From Calothrix sp. MO_167.B12 (GTDB lineage: Bacteria > Cyanobacteriota > Cyanobacteriia > Cyanobacteriales > Nostocaceae): a stretch of DNA of 64,000 nt. Below the pieces are notes generated by a model that saw nothing but the letters and a program-made list of their open reading frames with translations, did not search any database and was not told the origin of the DNA. Both the position numbers and the translations under genes were made by a program. Shown piece by piece: positions 45,413 to 57,232 of the stretch (its first letter is position 1; each line of letters begins with the position of its first letter). The stretch lies in the NCBI GenBank assembly GCA_030066045.1, contig JASJCJ010000005.1:1-64000 (forward strand), in the 5' to 3' direction.

Positions 45413-46120
45413 AGAGTCAATCCATCCCTTTTGTTGGGCATATTTGAGAATATCCACCGTTGTAAATTGGGGATTCTGGGGATAAAGCTCCTCAAAAATG
45501 GCTTTGATACGTTCATAATCTTCCTGGTAGTCAAGGGTAATGCGGAAGAAGGGATTGCTTAACCCTGGAGGGGCAATAATATCTAAGCGACGATATCGTT
45601 CTGGATGTCGCCTGACATACCAGCCAACGTGTTCGCGGAAAGGTTCAATTGTAGCAAAATTGACTGTTTCTGCTAGGGTCATCCAAGGTAATACCATGAG
45701 ATCCAACCCTATGGGATATGAACGTACTTCGCTGTTAGCTACCCAATCCACATGAGGGTAAGCAGAAAAAAATGCACAGATATGTTGATCGATTACATAA
45801 GGATCTATTAACGGGCAATCTCCAGTTAAAAGGACACTCACTTCTGCCTTATATTTTCGTCCTGCTTCTACTACTCGCTCTAGTACATTTTCTTCTGAAC
45901 CGCGAAAGTAAGAGATATTATTTTCTTGGCAAAAAAGGACAATAGCCTCGTCCTTTTCATTAGTAGTTGTGGCAATTACCACTTCATCTATGTAACGAGC
46001 GCGACGAACTCTTTCAACCATTAACAACAGCATTGGTTTACCCACTGCTTCCTTGAGGACTTTACCAGGAAGACGAGAAGAACCCATTCGCGCTTCAATT
46101 GTTGCTACAACATGACTCAT
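45410..46120 (-). CDS. SpsF-like cytidylyltransferase (second copy in the island)
   Basis: The 236-aa protein has the nucleotidyltransferase start VVATIEARMGSSRLPGKVLK, the TGDCPLIDP motif and VVIATTTNEKDE, as in SpsF/acylneuraminate cytidylyltransferase-like enzymes. It shares this layout with the PseF candidate at 53424. Two CMP-activation enzymes in one island suggest two acidic sugars or a sub-specialised pair. The tail reads LKYAQQKGWIDS. It lies 76 bp downstream of the formyltransferase at 46197. Confidence 0.85.
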   Translation of the reverse strand: MSHVVATIEARMGSSRLPGKVLKEAVGKPMLLLMVERVRRARYIDEVVIATTTNEKDEAIVLFCQENNISYFRGSEENVLERVVEAGRKYKAEVSVLLTGDCPLIDPYVIDQHICAFFSAYPHVDWVANSEVRSYPIGLDLMVLPWMTLAETVNFATIEPFREHVGWYVRRHPERYRRLDIIAPPGLSNPFFRITLDYQEDYERIKAIFEELYPQNPQFTTVDILKYAQQKGWIDS

Positions 46121-46196
46121 AAACTATTCTCAGTTATTTGGTTTCCAATTATAAAGAAGGTTTAGATATGAAAAATAATGTTCAAAACAATAATTT

Positions 46197-46913
46197 TTAG
46201 TTTTGATATTCATAATTTCCTGAATTAATTTTATTCAGCACAATATCCATTTTATCTTTATCTATAGGTTTAAAATAACGCCCATCTTTATCATAGATGT
46301 CCTTCCAAAAATCATGTTCTGATTCAATCATTAATTTGATTCCCCGTGCTAATAGTTTAAACCCGGAACTATAAACTTTTACTCGCACATCATAGTACTT
46401 GTCAGACTTATCAAATTTTAATCCCTCCTGAATAATTAAGGGACCTTCATCTATTTCCTTCGTCATTAAGTGAACCGTATTTCCAATTTCTTCATCTAGA
46501 TATATTGCCCATTCAACACATGAACAACCCCGGAAGTTTGGCAATATACCTGGATGGCAATTAACAACACCAATCTTTGGGGCTTTTAAAATATTTTCTT
46601 TCAGTATTCTAGGCGTTCCAGCATTAATTAATAAATCAATTCCTTGCTCCTCAACAAACTGTGTTGTTTCTTGTGATGAGTGGTGAGAGAAAAAATAGCA
46701 TGGAATTTGTTGCTGCTCAAATTTATGTAATGGGATAGTCGGCAACTTATTTTGAGTTCTTTCGTTCCAGATTTGTTGATCTTTATCACTCAAAGTTTTT
46801 GAATCCATGATTACAGAATGTATCTGTATTTGATTCTCTAATAAATTTTCAATAATGTATCCCAATATTGGGGATGATGATTGGCTAAGTAAAGCAATTT
46901 TCAACTGTCTCAT
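46197..46913 (-). CDS. Sugar N-formyltransferase-like protein (formyl_trans_N fold), 238 aa
   Basis: The protein has the folate-dependent formyltransferase catalytic set: N and H in GVVNCHPGILPNFRGCS and D in EIDEGPLII. It lacks the C-terminal tRNA-binding domain of Fmt, so an amino-sugar or similar small substrate is likely. LLINAGTPRIL precedes the active site. The N-terminal half has an unusual charged insert (about 42-60). In this cluster it could N-formylate an amino sugar made by the DegT or PseC enzymes. It is not closely similar to the formyltransferase at 51399. Confidence 0.85.
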   Translation of the reverse strand: MRQLKIALLSQSSSPILGYIIENLLENQIQIHSVIMDSKTLSDKDQQIWNERTQNKLPTIPLHKFEQQQIPCYFFSHHSSQETTQFVEEQGIDLLINAGTPRILKENILKAPKIGVVNCHPGILPNFRGCSCVEWAIYLDEEIGNTVHLMTKEIDEGPLIIQEGLKFDKSDKYYDVRVKVYSSGFKLLARGIKLMIESEHDFWKDIYDKDGRYFKPIDKDKMDIVLNKINSGNYEYQN

Positions 46914-47047
46914 AAATAGCTTATTCTTCGTAATTCATTTACAGCAGATTATGATTATAGATAAATTATCTACAGATATGAATGATAAAACTCTTATTTA
47001 GCAGGCATATTTCATTCAGATGAAATGTACTGTATCTCTATGAGTAT

Positions 47048-49471
47048 TTAATTCAAATTAGAAACGAAAAAACGCTTGTAGATATCAGGAAAATTTTCAA
47101 TTGCATATTCCATATTATCAGTCTGTTTTTCGGGCAATCGAATCAGATTATATGGAGCACCAAAAAGACAGGTTGCCATAGTAACTTGCAACATTAATCT
47201 ATGCCCAGATTGCACAGGTTTACCTTTATGAAAACCTCTGGTATCTGCTGCAATAATAGTACCTCTTGAACCTGTAATCTCTATTATTTGGTCTTGAGCA
47301 TAGTATTGTTCTATTTCTTCATCTAAAAAGCGCCCATCTCTCAATAAATCTGTTGGCTTAGTTAGGTGAGAACCTTTGACAAAACAGTGAGGACCATTAT
47401 TTGTATCAACATCTGTCAAGTATATGAAAAAATTCAATATTTTAATGGGATCGCCATCCCAATGATATAATTGAGCATCTCTTGAAGAAGCTTCACCATT
47501 CAATAAATTTGTACTCCACCACATACTGGTATTTCTGTTTGTTACACAGCAACCAAAATAAGATTGAGCAACCTCTAAGATAAAACGATCTGAAATTAAA
47601 TCCTGAATGATTGGATTTTCAATTAGTTTTTGTTCTTCAATACGGTATGTGGTTGCTTTCGGGTTATCTATTTGATATAGTTCATATTCTGGTTGGGAAG
47701 GGTTATGTATATTGATATTACATGGTATTGAATATGCAAAATCCAAAAGGCGATCGCAAATATCATTAGGAACTTTATCTTCAAAAATATAATAACCTTG
47801 TTCTTGAATTTCCTGAGCAATACTTTCTGCCCTAGATTGGCTACAAGGCATTAAAAATTCTTTTACTGCCTTTAAATCATAAAGTGAATAAAACGAACTA
47901 TATAAGGAAATCCAAAAATTGTTAAAGGCTCCATTTGTTAAAAAATATAGTAACCGCATAGCCTGATATGATTCAGGAGGAGTTTGGGCAGTTTTCAGAA
48001 AGTGCTCATAGCCTTGATTGAAAACATCTACAATTCTTAAAAACTGCTCTTTATCCACTAAGATTGGTATTTCTTCATTCAAAGCCCAATCTTTTACTGT
48101 GTCTGCAAATATTTCTTGAAAATAATTATGTTTCTTTAATTTTTTGTCTATTTCATCTAATTCAGATTCATCAATCTGCGACAGAGTAAATGAAACGTCC
48201 ATTAATTTCAAATAATATTCTTCTAACTGTTGTGTATTATCTAAATTTTTATCGATTTTATCCTTTATAAAAATGGTTTTAAATGTTTGCATTACTTTAC
48301 TAACAGCTTCTCTGGAAACATGACGTTGGTCAGCATCCCAGGGATTTTCTGTACAAAACAATACTGTCTCAAAAGATGGAAAATAAAAAACATCTTTATT
48401 TCGTAGACTAAATTCTTCAGCTGCAACTCGTAGGACAGATTTAGAGTGTAAATTAGCTGCAATAACATGGTGTTCGCTACCTCTGAAACTTCCGTGAAGA
48501 GGTACGGGAGAAACAGTAACTATTAGCTTTACAGATTTATTATAGACACGCCAAATGTCAAGCATTCTTTGTAATTCTTGAATATTCTCTTCAACTGTTA
48601 AAATCCTGGGTCTAACAGCAAACGAGCCTAATCTCCAAGGAGAACGTGACAATACCGATCCATCTGCCTTCAGTTCCCAAATTTCATTCATTCCCAGAGT
48701 AAGCACAAAAACTTCTGGTTCTAAAAGTGCTTTCCTAGAAGCTTCAATATGTTTGTTGTAATCTTCTTCATATTCTTCAATAGAGTGAAAATAAACGTCA
48801 TCCCTAAACGGATCGTAAAGACGTATTTCACCATCAACTACCATTTGGGAAATAATTTTAGGGAATTCTCTCAATCCAAAGGATTTTTCTACAATTTGCC
48901 TAAAACTAGGAGCATTAAACAGAATGCCCCACTTAGCACTAGAAATATGATTAAGCTCTGTTCTTACATAGTTATAGCCATTATCCTGTAAGTAATTAGC
49001 AATTTCCATTGCAAAACAACTTCCCGCAGAACCGATAGGAGTTGTTTTATCAATAATTGGAAATTTATTAGCGTAGGGAATAGTATTATAAATCGATCTT
49101 GGATGCTTGGGGTGTTTAGGGTTAGGCCAAAAAACAGCATCGGGATTACTCTTTTGACGAGGATCGTAAGATGCTTGGCATTCCAAAATCGTTAATTCGT
49201 GTTGAATAATTTTATTGAGATACTTTCTGAGTGAGATTTTCTGTGCAATAGGTGTTTGAATATTATCAATTTTTTCTATTAAAATAAGCTTAAGATTATG
49301 GAGAATTTGCTCGTGGGTTCCATGAATTCCTCGTGCAACCAGAATCTCTAATAATTCTTTAACTTCAGGATTATGAGATTGGTTCTCAAATACTGATTGA
49401 ACAAGGAATTCTAAATCATTAAAATTATCAAAAATTATTCCTTCATCGATAATCAATGGAATTCTAGTCAT
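47048..49471 (-). CDS. GSCFA-domain protein fused to a PhyH-like dioxygenase
   Basis: The 807-aa protein has a GSCFA domain (about 145-395; motif GSAGSCFAMEIANYL with S151-C152-F153) as in SGNH-like esterase or acetylxylan-type proteins. A linker of about 150 residues follows. The C-terminal phytanoyl-CoA dioxygenase-like domain (about 555-780) has Fe(II) ligands H670-x-D672 (YHWDGD) and H748, and 2-oxoglutarate-binding R758. The first 100 residues are helical and unassigned. In this sugar cluster the PhyH part may hydroxylate, and the GSCFA part may de- or re-acylate, the glycan or a lipid carrier. The fusion is unusual. Confidence 0.85.
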   Translation of the reverse strand: MTRIPLIIDEGIIFDNFNDLEFLVQSVFENQSHNPEVKELLEILVARGIHGTHEQILHNLKLILIEKIDNIQTPIAQKISLRKYLNKIIQHELTILECQASYDPRQKSNPDAVFWPNPKHPKHPRSIYNTIPYANKFPIIDKTTPIGSAGSCFAMEIANYLQDNGYNYVRTELNHISSAKWGILFNAPSFRQIVEKSFGLREFPKIISQMVVDGEIRLYDPFRDDVYFHSIEEYEEDYNKHIEASRKALLEPEVFVLTLGMNEIWELKADGSVLSRSPWRLGSFAVRPRILTVEENIQELQRMLDIWRVYNKSVKLIVTVSPVPLHGSFRGSEHHVIAANLHSKSVLRVAAEEFSLRNKDVFYFPSFETVLFCTENPWDADQRHVSREAVSKVMQTFKTIFIKDKIDKNLDNTQQLEEYYLKLMDVSFTLSQIDESELDEIDKKLKKHNYFQEIFADTVKDWALNEEIPILVDKEQFLRIVDVFNQGYEHFLKTAQTPPESYQAMRLLYFLTNGAFNNFWISLYSSFYSLYDLKAVKEFLMPCSQSRAESIAQEIQEQGYYIFEDKVPNDICDRLLDFAYSIPCNINIHNPSQPEYELYQIDNPKATTYRIEEQKLIENPIIQDLISDRFILEVAQSYFGCCVTNRNTSMWWSTNLLNGEASSRDAQLYHWDGDPIKILNFFIYLTDVDTNNGPHCFVKGSHLTKPTDLLRDGRFLDEEIEQYYAQDQIIEITGSRGTIIAADTRGFHKGKPVQSGHRLMLQVTMATCLFGAPYNLIRLPEKQTDNMEYAIENFPDIYKRFFVSNLN

Positions 49472-49536
49472 GATTTCAACCTGCGTGATTTATATATTAA
49501 GTTTTGGAAGTACCACCAAAAGTAACTTGTAATCAA

Positions 49537-50592
49537 TTATTCTAGTAGAATATCCCACTCTACAGGAGTGCCTTTTTTCAAATTTTTGGTAACTTTTTTG
49601 CCTAATAAACCTTGATAATATTTCGGAGGTAAGCCCAACCCAGGACGTATTGCTCTCAAATTTTCTGGTGTAAAAATATCCCCTGCTTTCATATCTTGGG
49701 CAACATAAAGCGAGCGCCTAAACACCAAAGAGCCTTTTTCTGCTTCCGTGGCTCCGTAACTTATATTACCCAACCCTTGCCATGCTCTTTCAGTCTCAAT
49801 TACCAGTTGTTCCATTTCTGCTGGTTCCATTGAAAAAGCTGCATCAACTCCTCCATCAGCCCGACAGAGAGTAAAATGCTTCTCAATCACTGTGGCACCT
49901 AAAGCAACACTAGCGACTGCAACACCAATTCCCATAGTGTGATCAGATAGTCCCACCTGCACGTTAAATAAGTCGCGCATATGAGGAATTGTTAGTAAAT
50001 TAGTATTTTCTGGGGTTGCTGGATAGGTACTTGTACATTTGAGTAGTATCAAGTCTTCACAACCAGCTTCTCTGGCTATGCGAACTGTTTCATCTAGTTC
50101 TGCAATGTTCGCCATACCAGTTGAGATAATCATCGGTTTACCTGTGCTGGCAACTTTGCGAATTAAAGGTAAATCTATATTTTCAAAAGAGGCTATTTTG
50201 TAACAAGGAACATTTAAAGATTCGAGAAAATCAACAGCAGTGGCATCAAAGGGAGTACTAAAACCGATGATTCCTAATTCTTTACAACGGTCAAATATGG
50301 ATTTATGCCATTCCCAAGGAGTATAAGCTTGTTGATAGAGTTTGTATAATGAATTTCCTTGCCATAAATTCTTGGAATCATTGATGAAAAACTCCCCTTC
50401 ATCAATGTCTAAAGTCATTGTATCGGCTGTATAGGTTTGAATTTTTAAAGCATTAACTCCGGCTTTAGCTGCTGCTTCAACAATTTCCAAAGCTCGTTCT
50501 AGGGATTGATTGTGATTGCCAGACATCTCAGCAATTACAAAAGGGGGATGGTGTGTACCAATTTTTTGGTTTTGGATTTTAATTTCTTTCAT
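49537..50592 (-). CDS. pseI: Pseudaminic acid synthase (PseI / NeuB family)
   Basis: The 351-aa protein has the NeuB TIM barrel (PPFVIAEMSGNHNQSLERAL, GVNALKIQTYTADTMTL, FSTPFD, LLKCTSTYP, GLSDHTMG, VIEKHFTL) and a C-terminal SAF antifreeze-like domain (about 290-351, RRSLYVAQDMKAGD). It should condense 6-deoxy-diacetamido-altrose (or a modified form) with PEP to form pseudaminic acid. PseI and not sialic synthase is supported by the linked PseB, PseC and PseG genes. It lies 37 bp downstream of WbqC in the operon. Confidence 0.92.
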   Translation of the reverse strand: MKEIKIQNQKIGTHHPPFVIAEMSGNHNQSLERALEIVEAAAKAGVNALKIQTYTADTMTLDIDEGEFFINDSKNLWQGNSLYKLYQQAYTPWEWHKSIFDRCKELGIIGFSTPFDATAVDFLESLNVPCYKIASFENIDLPLIRKVASTGKPMIISTGMANIAELDETVRIAREAGCEDLILLKCTSTYPATPENTNLLTIPHMRDLFNVQVGLSDHTMGIGVAVASVALGATVIEKHFTLCRADGGVDAAFSMEPAEMEQLVIETERAWQGLGNISYGATEAEKGSLVFRRSLYVAQDMKAGDIFTPENLRAIRPGLGLPPKYYQGLLGKKVTKNLKKGTPVEWDILLE

Positions 50593-50629
50593 TGGAAATT
50601 CTATTTTGAGTATATATTTGGCAACTAAT

Positions 50630-51406
50630 TCAGATTTTTAAGAGAGATTGTATATCGCTTATATCATAAGAACTATATGGCTGACATCTTCCTGACCTAA
50701 CGATTTCTAAAGTATTTTCAAACCCATGATTTGCTATTAAATCTATGATTGAAAGATGAGATATAAAGCGATCGCTTAATTGCTGATATACAGGATGATG
50801 ATAATTCTGATACTCCAATTTAACTAATTGGTTTTTAAATACCCCGCTTTGACCCTCTAATTCTATATATTTGGCAGATCCTATAGGTGATATATAAATA
50901 TCAGCATCAATAGATTTGCAAATTGATAATAACAATTCATCTTTACTGCCTCTCACTCCATCCACTTCACTAGCAAATAAAAATTTTGTGGAAATGCCTA
51001 TTTTTTTGGCGATCGCTGTTATTATAAATGTATTCAAATCTACTAATTTGCTTGGTGGATTATTATAATAATCACTTAAAAAATCACATAATTCATCTAT
51101 ATATCTAGCTTTTGTATAGCTATTTTGAATACTTTTTATATGCTTGTAATGCCATTTATTTTCAAATAATAATTCAGCATCTTTGATTAGAAGTTCATCT
51201 CTTGTAGCTGTTTTTGAAATTGATGCAGACAACATTAAATAAGAATCCTTGTTAGGATTCATAATCCTATTCCTTGTTTGCCAGCTTCTTCTTGCTAATT
51301 GAACTATATCTAAAAACACAAAAATATCGCAGCAATCTATCAAGTCAAAGTATCCTAGCCATGGTAAATAAGTAGGCTGCATTATTGCACATTTTATGTT
51401 ATTCAT
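50630..51406 (-). CDS. WbqC-family protein
   Basis: The 258-aa protein starts CAIMQPTYLPWLGYFDLI, the WbqC hallmark, with FLDIVQLARRSWQTRNRI and the DELLLSICKSIDADIYISP segment. WbqC proteins accompany O-antigen and nonulosonate loci; their reaction is not firmly established. It overlaps the formyltransferase upstream by eight bases, so the two are translationally coupled and may act on the same intermediate. Confidence 0.88.
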   Translation of the reverse strand: MNNIKCAIMQPTYLPWLGYFDLIDCCDIFVFLDIVQLARRSWQTRNRIMNPNKDSYLMLSASISKTATRDELLIKDAELLFENKWHYKHIKSIQNSYTKARYIDELCDFLSDYYNNPPSKLVDLNTFIITAIAKKIGISTKFLFASEVDGVRGSKDELLLSICKSIDADIYISPIGSAKYIELEGQSGVFKNQLVKLEYQNYHHPVYQQLSDRFISHLSIIDLIANHGFENTLEIVRSGRCQPYSSYDISDIQSLLKI

Positions 51407-52259
51407 GTTTGTAATTAAGTGTTTTCTGAATATAATAATCTGTTAATATCAAAACATTTTCAGTATTTAATATTATATATACATAGGAACTATTTAACTT
51501 ATTTTCATCTTTAATCTTTTTGTAATGGTTGAAGCTAATAAAATGAACTTTTTTAATTGAATATAAATGATTATTGTATACTAGTTTTACTCCTCCATAG
51601 CTTGATTGTGCTCGAACTTTATTAAAGATAACTGATGGGGTGTCTAAATCTAAGTTTAGAGTTGTTTCTGTAGTAGTTACTGGTGGGTAGTAATAACCAG
51701 TAGTATTTTCAATACTTTTTACTTCACCATTTAAAAATAAAATTAACTGATCTAGCAAATTAGGTACTTCTTGTAGAAGCTTATTGTATATATGGTCATT
51801 GTTCTCCCAAAAATAATAAGGACATAGTTTTTGAGCAATAATGTTTCCTGTATCTATACCTTCATTTATTTGATGTATTGTTATTCCCAAGCTAAGATTT
51901 TCTTTGACTGTAGCCCAATACAAAGGATGCCTCCCCTTATAATAAGGTAAATTACTAAAATGTATATTAAAACAAGTATATTCTTTTATTATATTCTTAC
52001 GTAAAATTATTCCAAATCCACTGACTATTATTACTGATATGTCCCTCAATATATTTATTGCATCCAATATTTCTTGATTATTGCTTGCTGCACAAAAATT
52101 ACAATTTCTAATAATAGAAAAATTCTCCATGATATACCTATTCGATAACTCGCAAACTACGAGCTTTAAATTTAAGTAAGGATTATGATAAATAAATTCT
52201 GCAATTTCTGGAATTCCACCAAGGTAAGCAACGTTAATTTTTTCTATTTCTTTCGTCAT
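51399..52259 (-). CDS. Sugar formyltransferase-like protein (formyl_trans_N fold), 286 aa
   Basis: The protein shows the folate-dependent formyltransferase catalytic set: N and H in CFNIHFSNLPYYKGRHPLYW, and D in INEGIDTGNII. A C-terminal domain (about 190-286, with VIFNKVRAQSSYGGVKLVYN) resembles Fmt/ArnA-like C-domains. It lies inside the pse gene run between PseG and WbqC. It is a plausible N-formylating replacement for the missing PseH acetyltransferase. That role is inference; the active-site residues are visible. Confidence 0.85.
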   Translation of the reverse strand: MTKEIEKINVAYLGGIPEIAEFIYHNPYLNLKLVVCELSNRYIMENFSIIRNCNFCAASNNQEILDAINILRDISVIIVSGFGIILRKNIIKEYTCFNIHFSNLPYYKGRHPLYWATVKENLSLGITIHQINEGIDTGNIIAQKLCPYYFWENNDHIYNKLLQEVPNLLDQLILFLNGEVKSIENTTGYYYPPVTTTETTLNLDLDTPSVIFNKVRAQSSYGGVKLVYNNHLYSIKKVHFISFNHYKKIKDENKLNSSYVYIILNTENVLILTDYYIQKTLNYKHE

Positions 52260-52324
52260 TTAATTATCCTATATAGCAATCTCAAAAAAACAAAATATTA
52301 CTTGATGCTTTTTACAACTTATGA

Positions 52325-53350
52325 CTATTTAAAAAAATTAATTAATTGATGGACTCCATTCATATCTATCAAACTTTGACCTAATTGATACATTTTTTGT
52401 CTTCTGTCTCTATTTGGTAATAGATATGTAAGCGTATCTTGTATTAAATATTGGTTAGCTTCTTCATGCCAACCTAAACTTATTGTTAGCCCCATATTGA
52501 ATAATTTTTCCGCCGCCACTCTTTGATTGTCTGCCAGAACTAAAATGATACTTGGTAAACCCATAAAAGCCAGTTCCCAATTAGTAGAACCACCAGCAGC
52601 AATAGCTACATCTGCCCAAGCCATTAATTCAGGCATATTTGTTACATTCTTTTTCAGGTAGATAGGAAATTTTGCATCTAAGCAAGCAGATTTTAATTGT
52701 TCATAATGAGGATTGCTTCCCCCCACCACAACCACTGCTTCCAAGTCATCGAATTCCACCAATTGTAAGGCTTGTATTACCTTCAAAGTCACATTATTTG
52801 CATCGCTACCACCCAGTGTTACCAGAATTTTACGAGCTACTGTAGCGATTTCTCTCTTCCATCCGCACCACTGCCAAAATTCTCGGCGCAAGAGAGTATA
52901 TTGTACGCCTAGTAATAATTGAGTGTATGGTTCTCGGTTTACATATAATTCTTCATCAGCAGAAATATTCTGATTTAAAACGATATCCGCATAGTAATGT
53001 TCTGCATGTCCATAATCATCAATAATTAAAAGACGCAGACCATCATCTTTGATTATTTGTTGATACTCTCCACCAAAATTGTAACCATCTACCACTACCC
53101 ATTTAGCATTGAATTGAAGAGTTAAATTGACAGTTTCTCTGGCATCTTCAACACTTCCTATTTGAACAGGAATGTGGACTATTTCTATTCCCTCTGACTT
53201 TAATCTAGATTCTAGTAATGGTGCTTTTGTTGCCATTATAAACATGACATCACCACCTACATCTTGCCAAGCTTGAGCTAAAGCCAGACAGCGCATAATA
53301 TGACCCGTACCTATTTGTGTCGATGCATCTGCCCGAATAACTAACTTCAT
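52325..53350 (-). CDS. pseG: UDP-2,4-diacetamido-2,4,6-trideoxy-L-altropyranose hydrolase (PseG)
   Basis: The 341-aa GT-B-like hydrolase has the PseG signature at the N-terminus, RADASTQIGTGHIMRCLALA, the VVVDGYNFGGEY strand, LLIIDDYGHAEHY, VTLGGSDANN and the C-terminal AIAAGGSTNWELAFMGLP. PseG removes UDP before the PseI condensation. It is in the same gene order as the pathway requires. There is no fused acetyltransferase (PseH) domain, which sometimes occurs. Confidence 0.93.
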   Translation of the reverse strand: MKLVIRADASTQIGTGHIMRCLALAQAWQDVGGDVMFIMATKAPLLESRLKSEGIEIVHIPVQIGSVEDARETVNLTLQFNAKWVVVDGYNFGGEYQQIIKDDGLRLLIIDDYGHAEHYYADIVLNQNISADEELYVNREPYTQLLLGVQYTLLRREFWQWCGWKREIATVARKILVTLGGSDANNVTLKVIQALQLVEFDDLEAVVVVGGSNPHYEQLKSACLDAKFPIYLKKNVTNMPELMAWADVAIAAGGSTNWELAFMGLPSIILVLADNQRVAAEKLFNMGLTISLGWHEEANQYLIQDTLTYLLPNRDRRQKMYQLGQSLIDMNGVHQLINFFK

Positions 53351-53423
53351 ATATAACCTGTATTTTATAGTTCAAGCTAATTATTTATAATGTCCAACAA
53401 TAACTTACAGTTGATATTAATAG

Positions 53424-54157
53424 TTATTCCCCATATTTCTTTTGTTCTATATGTGCATTAATATTTGACCAATCAGGATATTGTTGTAGTAAATTCAAAC
53501 AATCTTCCAAGCTAAACTCTGGAATTTGAGGATAAACTGCTTCAATTATTCTCTTAATCAATTCAAAATCTTCTGGAGTATCTACCGTCCATCTATGTGA
53601 ACTTTGATTTTCAGAATAAACTATATCCGCCACACGATAACGTTCTGGATGTCTGTAAATAAAAGGAGTGACATGCTCTCTATCTGGTTGTGCTGTAGCT
53701 TCTATAAATGCTTCATGCAATGCTTTTAATGAAAATACCTCTGTATCCATCCCCCGAGGGTAAGTACGCTTTAAGCAATTAGAAACATAATCATATTTAT
53801 CGGTATTCTCAAGATAAAAATTAATGATTTTATCAATCACTTGGGGGTCAATTAATGGACAATCAGAAGTAACCCGCACTACCACATCTGCATAATGTTC
53901 TTTAGCAGCACCATGATACCTAGCTAATACATCTTCTTCAGAACCACGAAAATAGGGAACTGATAAACTATTGCAAAGCTCTATAATTGGTCTATCGGTA
54001 TCATTTACTGTTGTAGCAATGACAATTTCATCTGCTAACTTAACACGTCTTAGTCTTTCAATTTGGTATTCCAATAAAGGCTTGTCTAACACCCTTTTTA
54101 ATACTTTGCCAGGGAGACGGGTTGAAGTCATTCTCGCCTGAACAATAATCACAGTTT

Positions 54158-54161
<4 letters not shown>
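53424..54161 (-). CDS. pseF: Pseudaminic acid cytidylyltransferase (PseF / SpsF-type)
   Basis: The 245-aa nucleotidyltransferase has the pattern TVIIVQARMTSTRLPGKVLK, the TSDCPLIDP motif and RWTVDTPEDFELI. It activates the nonulosonic acid as a CMP sugar. The stop of PseC overlaps its ATG by four bases, confirming operon coupling. A second enzyme of this type is at 45410. Confidence 0.85.
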
Positions 54162-56313
<2,152 letters not shown>

Positions 56314-56364
56314 CTAATTAGTTGGATTAAATATATTTTGAATACAGATTTTAGTTAAAGAACT

Positions 56365-56796
56365 TTACTTTGCCTGAGATGGGGACTGTTTTTGCTCGTC
56401 TTGTTTAACCTTCTTCAACCGCTTCAACACAGACTTGTAATCTTCCCTATCAGGTCGTAATTCCACTAACTTTTCCAAAGGAGCGATCGCACCTTTTTCG
56501 TCTTTAAGAGCTAACCGCAAACGCACCAACCCTTCCAAAGCAGTTTTATTCTCCGGCTCTCGCTGTAAAACTAACTCAAAGCCTGACGCGCGTTGTTTTA
56601 AAGAAGATTCCACAGACACAGCCTGGGACTGTGATTTTGATGATGTACTGCTCTCAATAGCCTCTTTAATGGCGGGAACCGCCGCAAACGTCATAGAACC
56701 AGTAAAAGAGACCAGCGATACCCATCCAACAATCTTTCTTTTTCGCTGCGATCGCTTCTGGCGAGCCAGCATATACTCTTTCTCAGCACTAGCCAT
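56365..56796 (-). CDS. Small membrane-anchored TPR-like protein
   Basis: The 143-aa protein has a basic N-terminus ([15 protein letters not shown]), one membrane helix (about 24-43) and a C-terminal helical repeat ([19 protein letters not shown], then [15 protein letters not shown]) matching one to two TPR units. The family is common in cyanobacteria with no assigned role. It lies 54 bp upstream of pseB on the same strand and could be the first gene of that operon, or a neighbour with its own promoter. Confidence 0.75.
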   Translation of the reverse strand: MASAEKEYMLARQKRSQRKRKIVGWVSLVSFTGSMTFAAVPAIKEAIESSTSSKSQSQAVSVESSLKQRASGFELVLQREPENKTALEGLVRLRLALKDEKGAIAPLEKLVELRPDREDYKSVLKRLKKVKQDEQKQSPSQAK

Positions 56797-57232
56797 CTGT
56801 CAACCTTAAAAGCTCTTGTTTAAGAGGATACCCACGAACCCCGGAAAACTATCATTCAAGGATAAATTTTTGACGAAGTAATTTTAAATACTTAATTCTT
56901 GATTTAATAAAATCCTTATATCAACAGGATTATGACTACTTTGTCCCACCTAGAATATATTAAATTTTGGTCAAGATTATTGCAGTAGTGCAATGCGATC
57001 GCGGCATCTGGGTAAGTTATGTATAAAAGTTATAGCACTACGCATTTAGGGCGCGGACATTTATAAATTTCAAAACCCTTTGAAAGTCTACTATTCCCTG
57101 TTCCCTATTCCCTGGTTCCTATATATATAACAGACATAAGTGTCGTGCTTATACATAACTTTTTGGCTATTAGTGAGTAATTTATTACTCAAAAAATAAT
57201 TTAATTGCTTAACAACGCCAGCAGCTATAGTG
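56797..57232. other. Divergent intergenic region (436 bp) before the second pilin
   Basis: It contains a CAATGCGATCGCGGCAT HIP1 site, a GTTCCCTGTTCCCTATTCCC run (57094-57113) and a small GAGTAA/TTACTC hairpin (57174-57190) shortly before the pilin. No ORF, and no sigma-specific box was identified with confidence. Confidence 0.5.
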
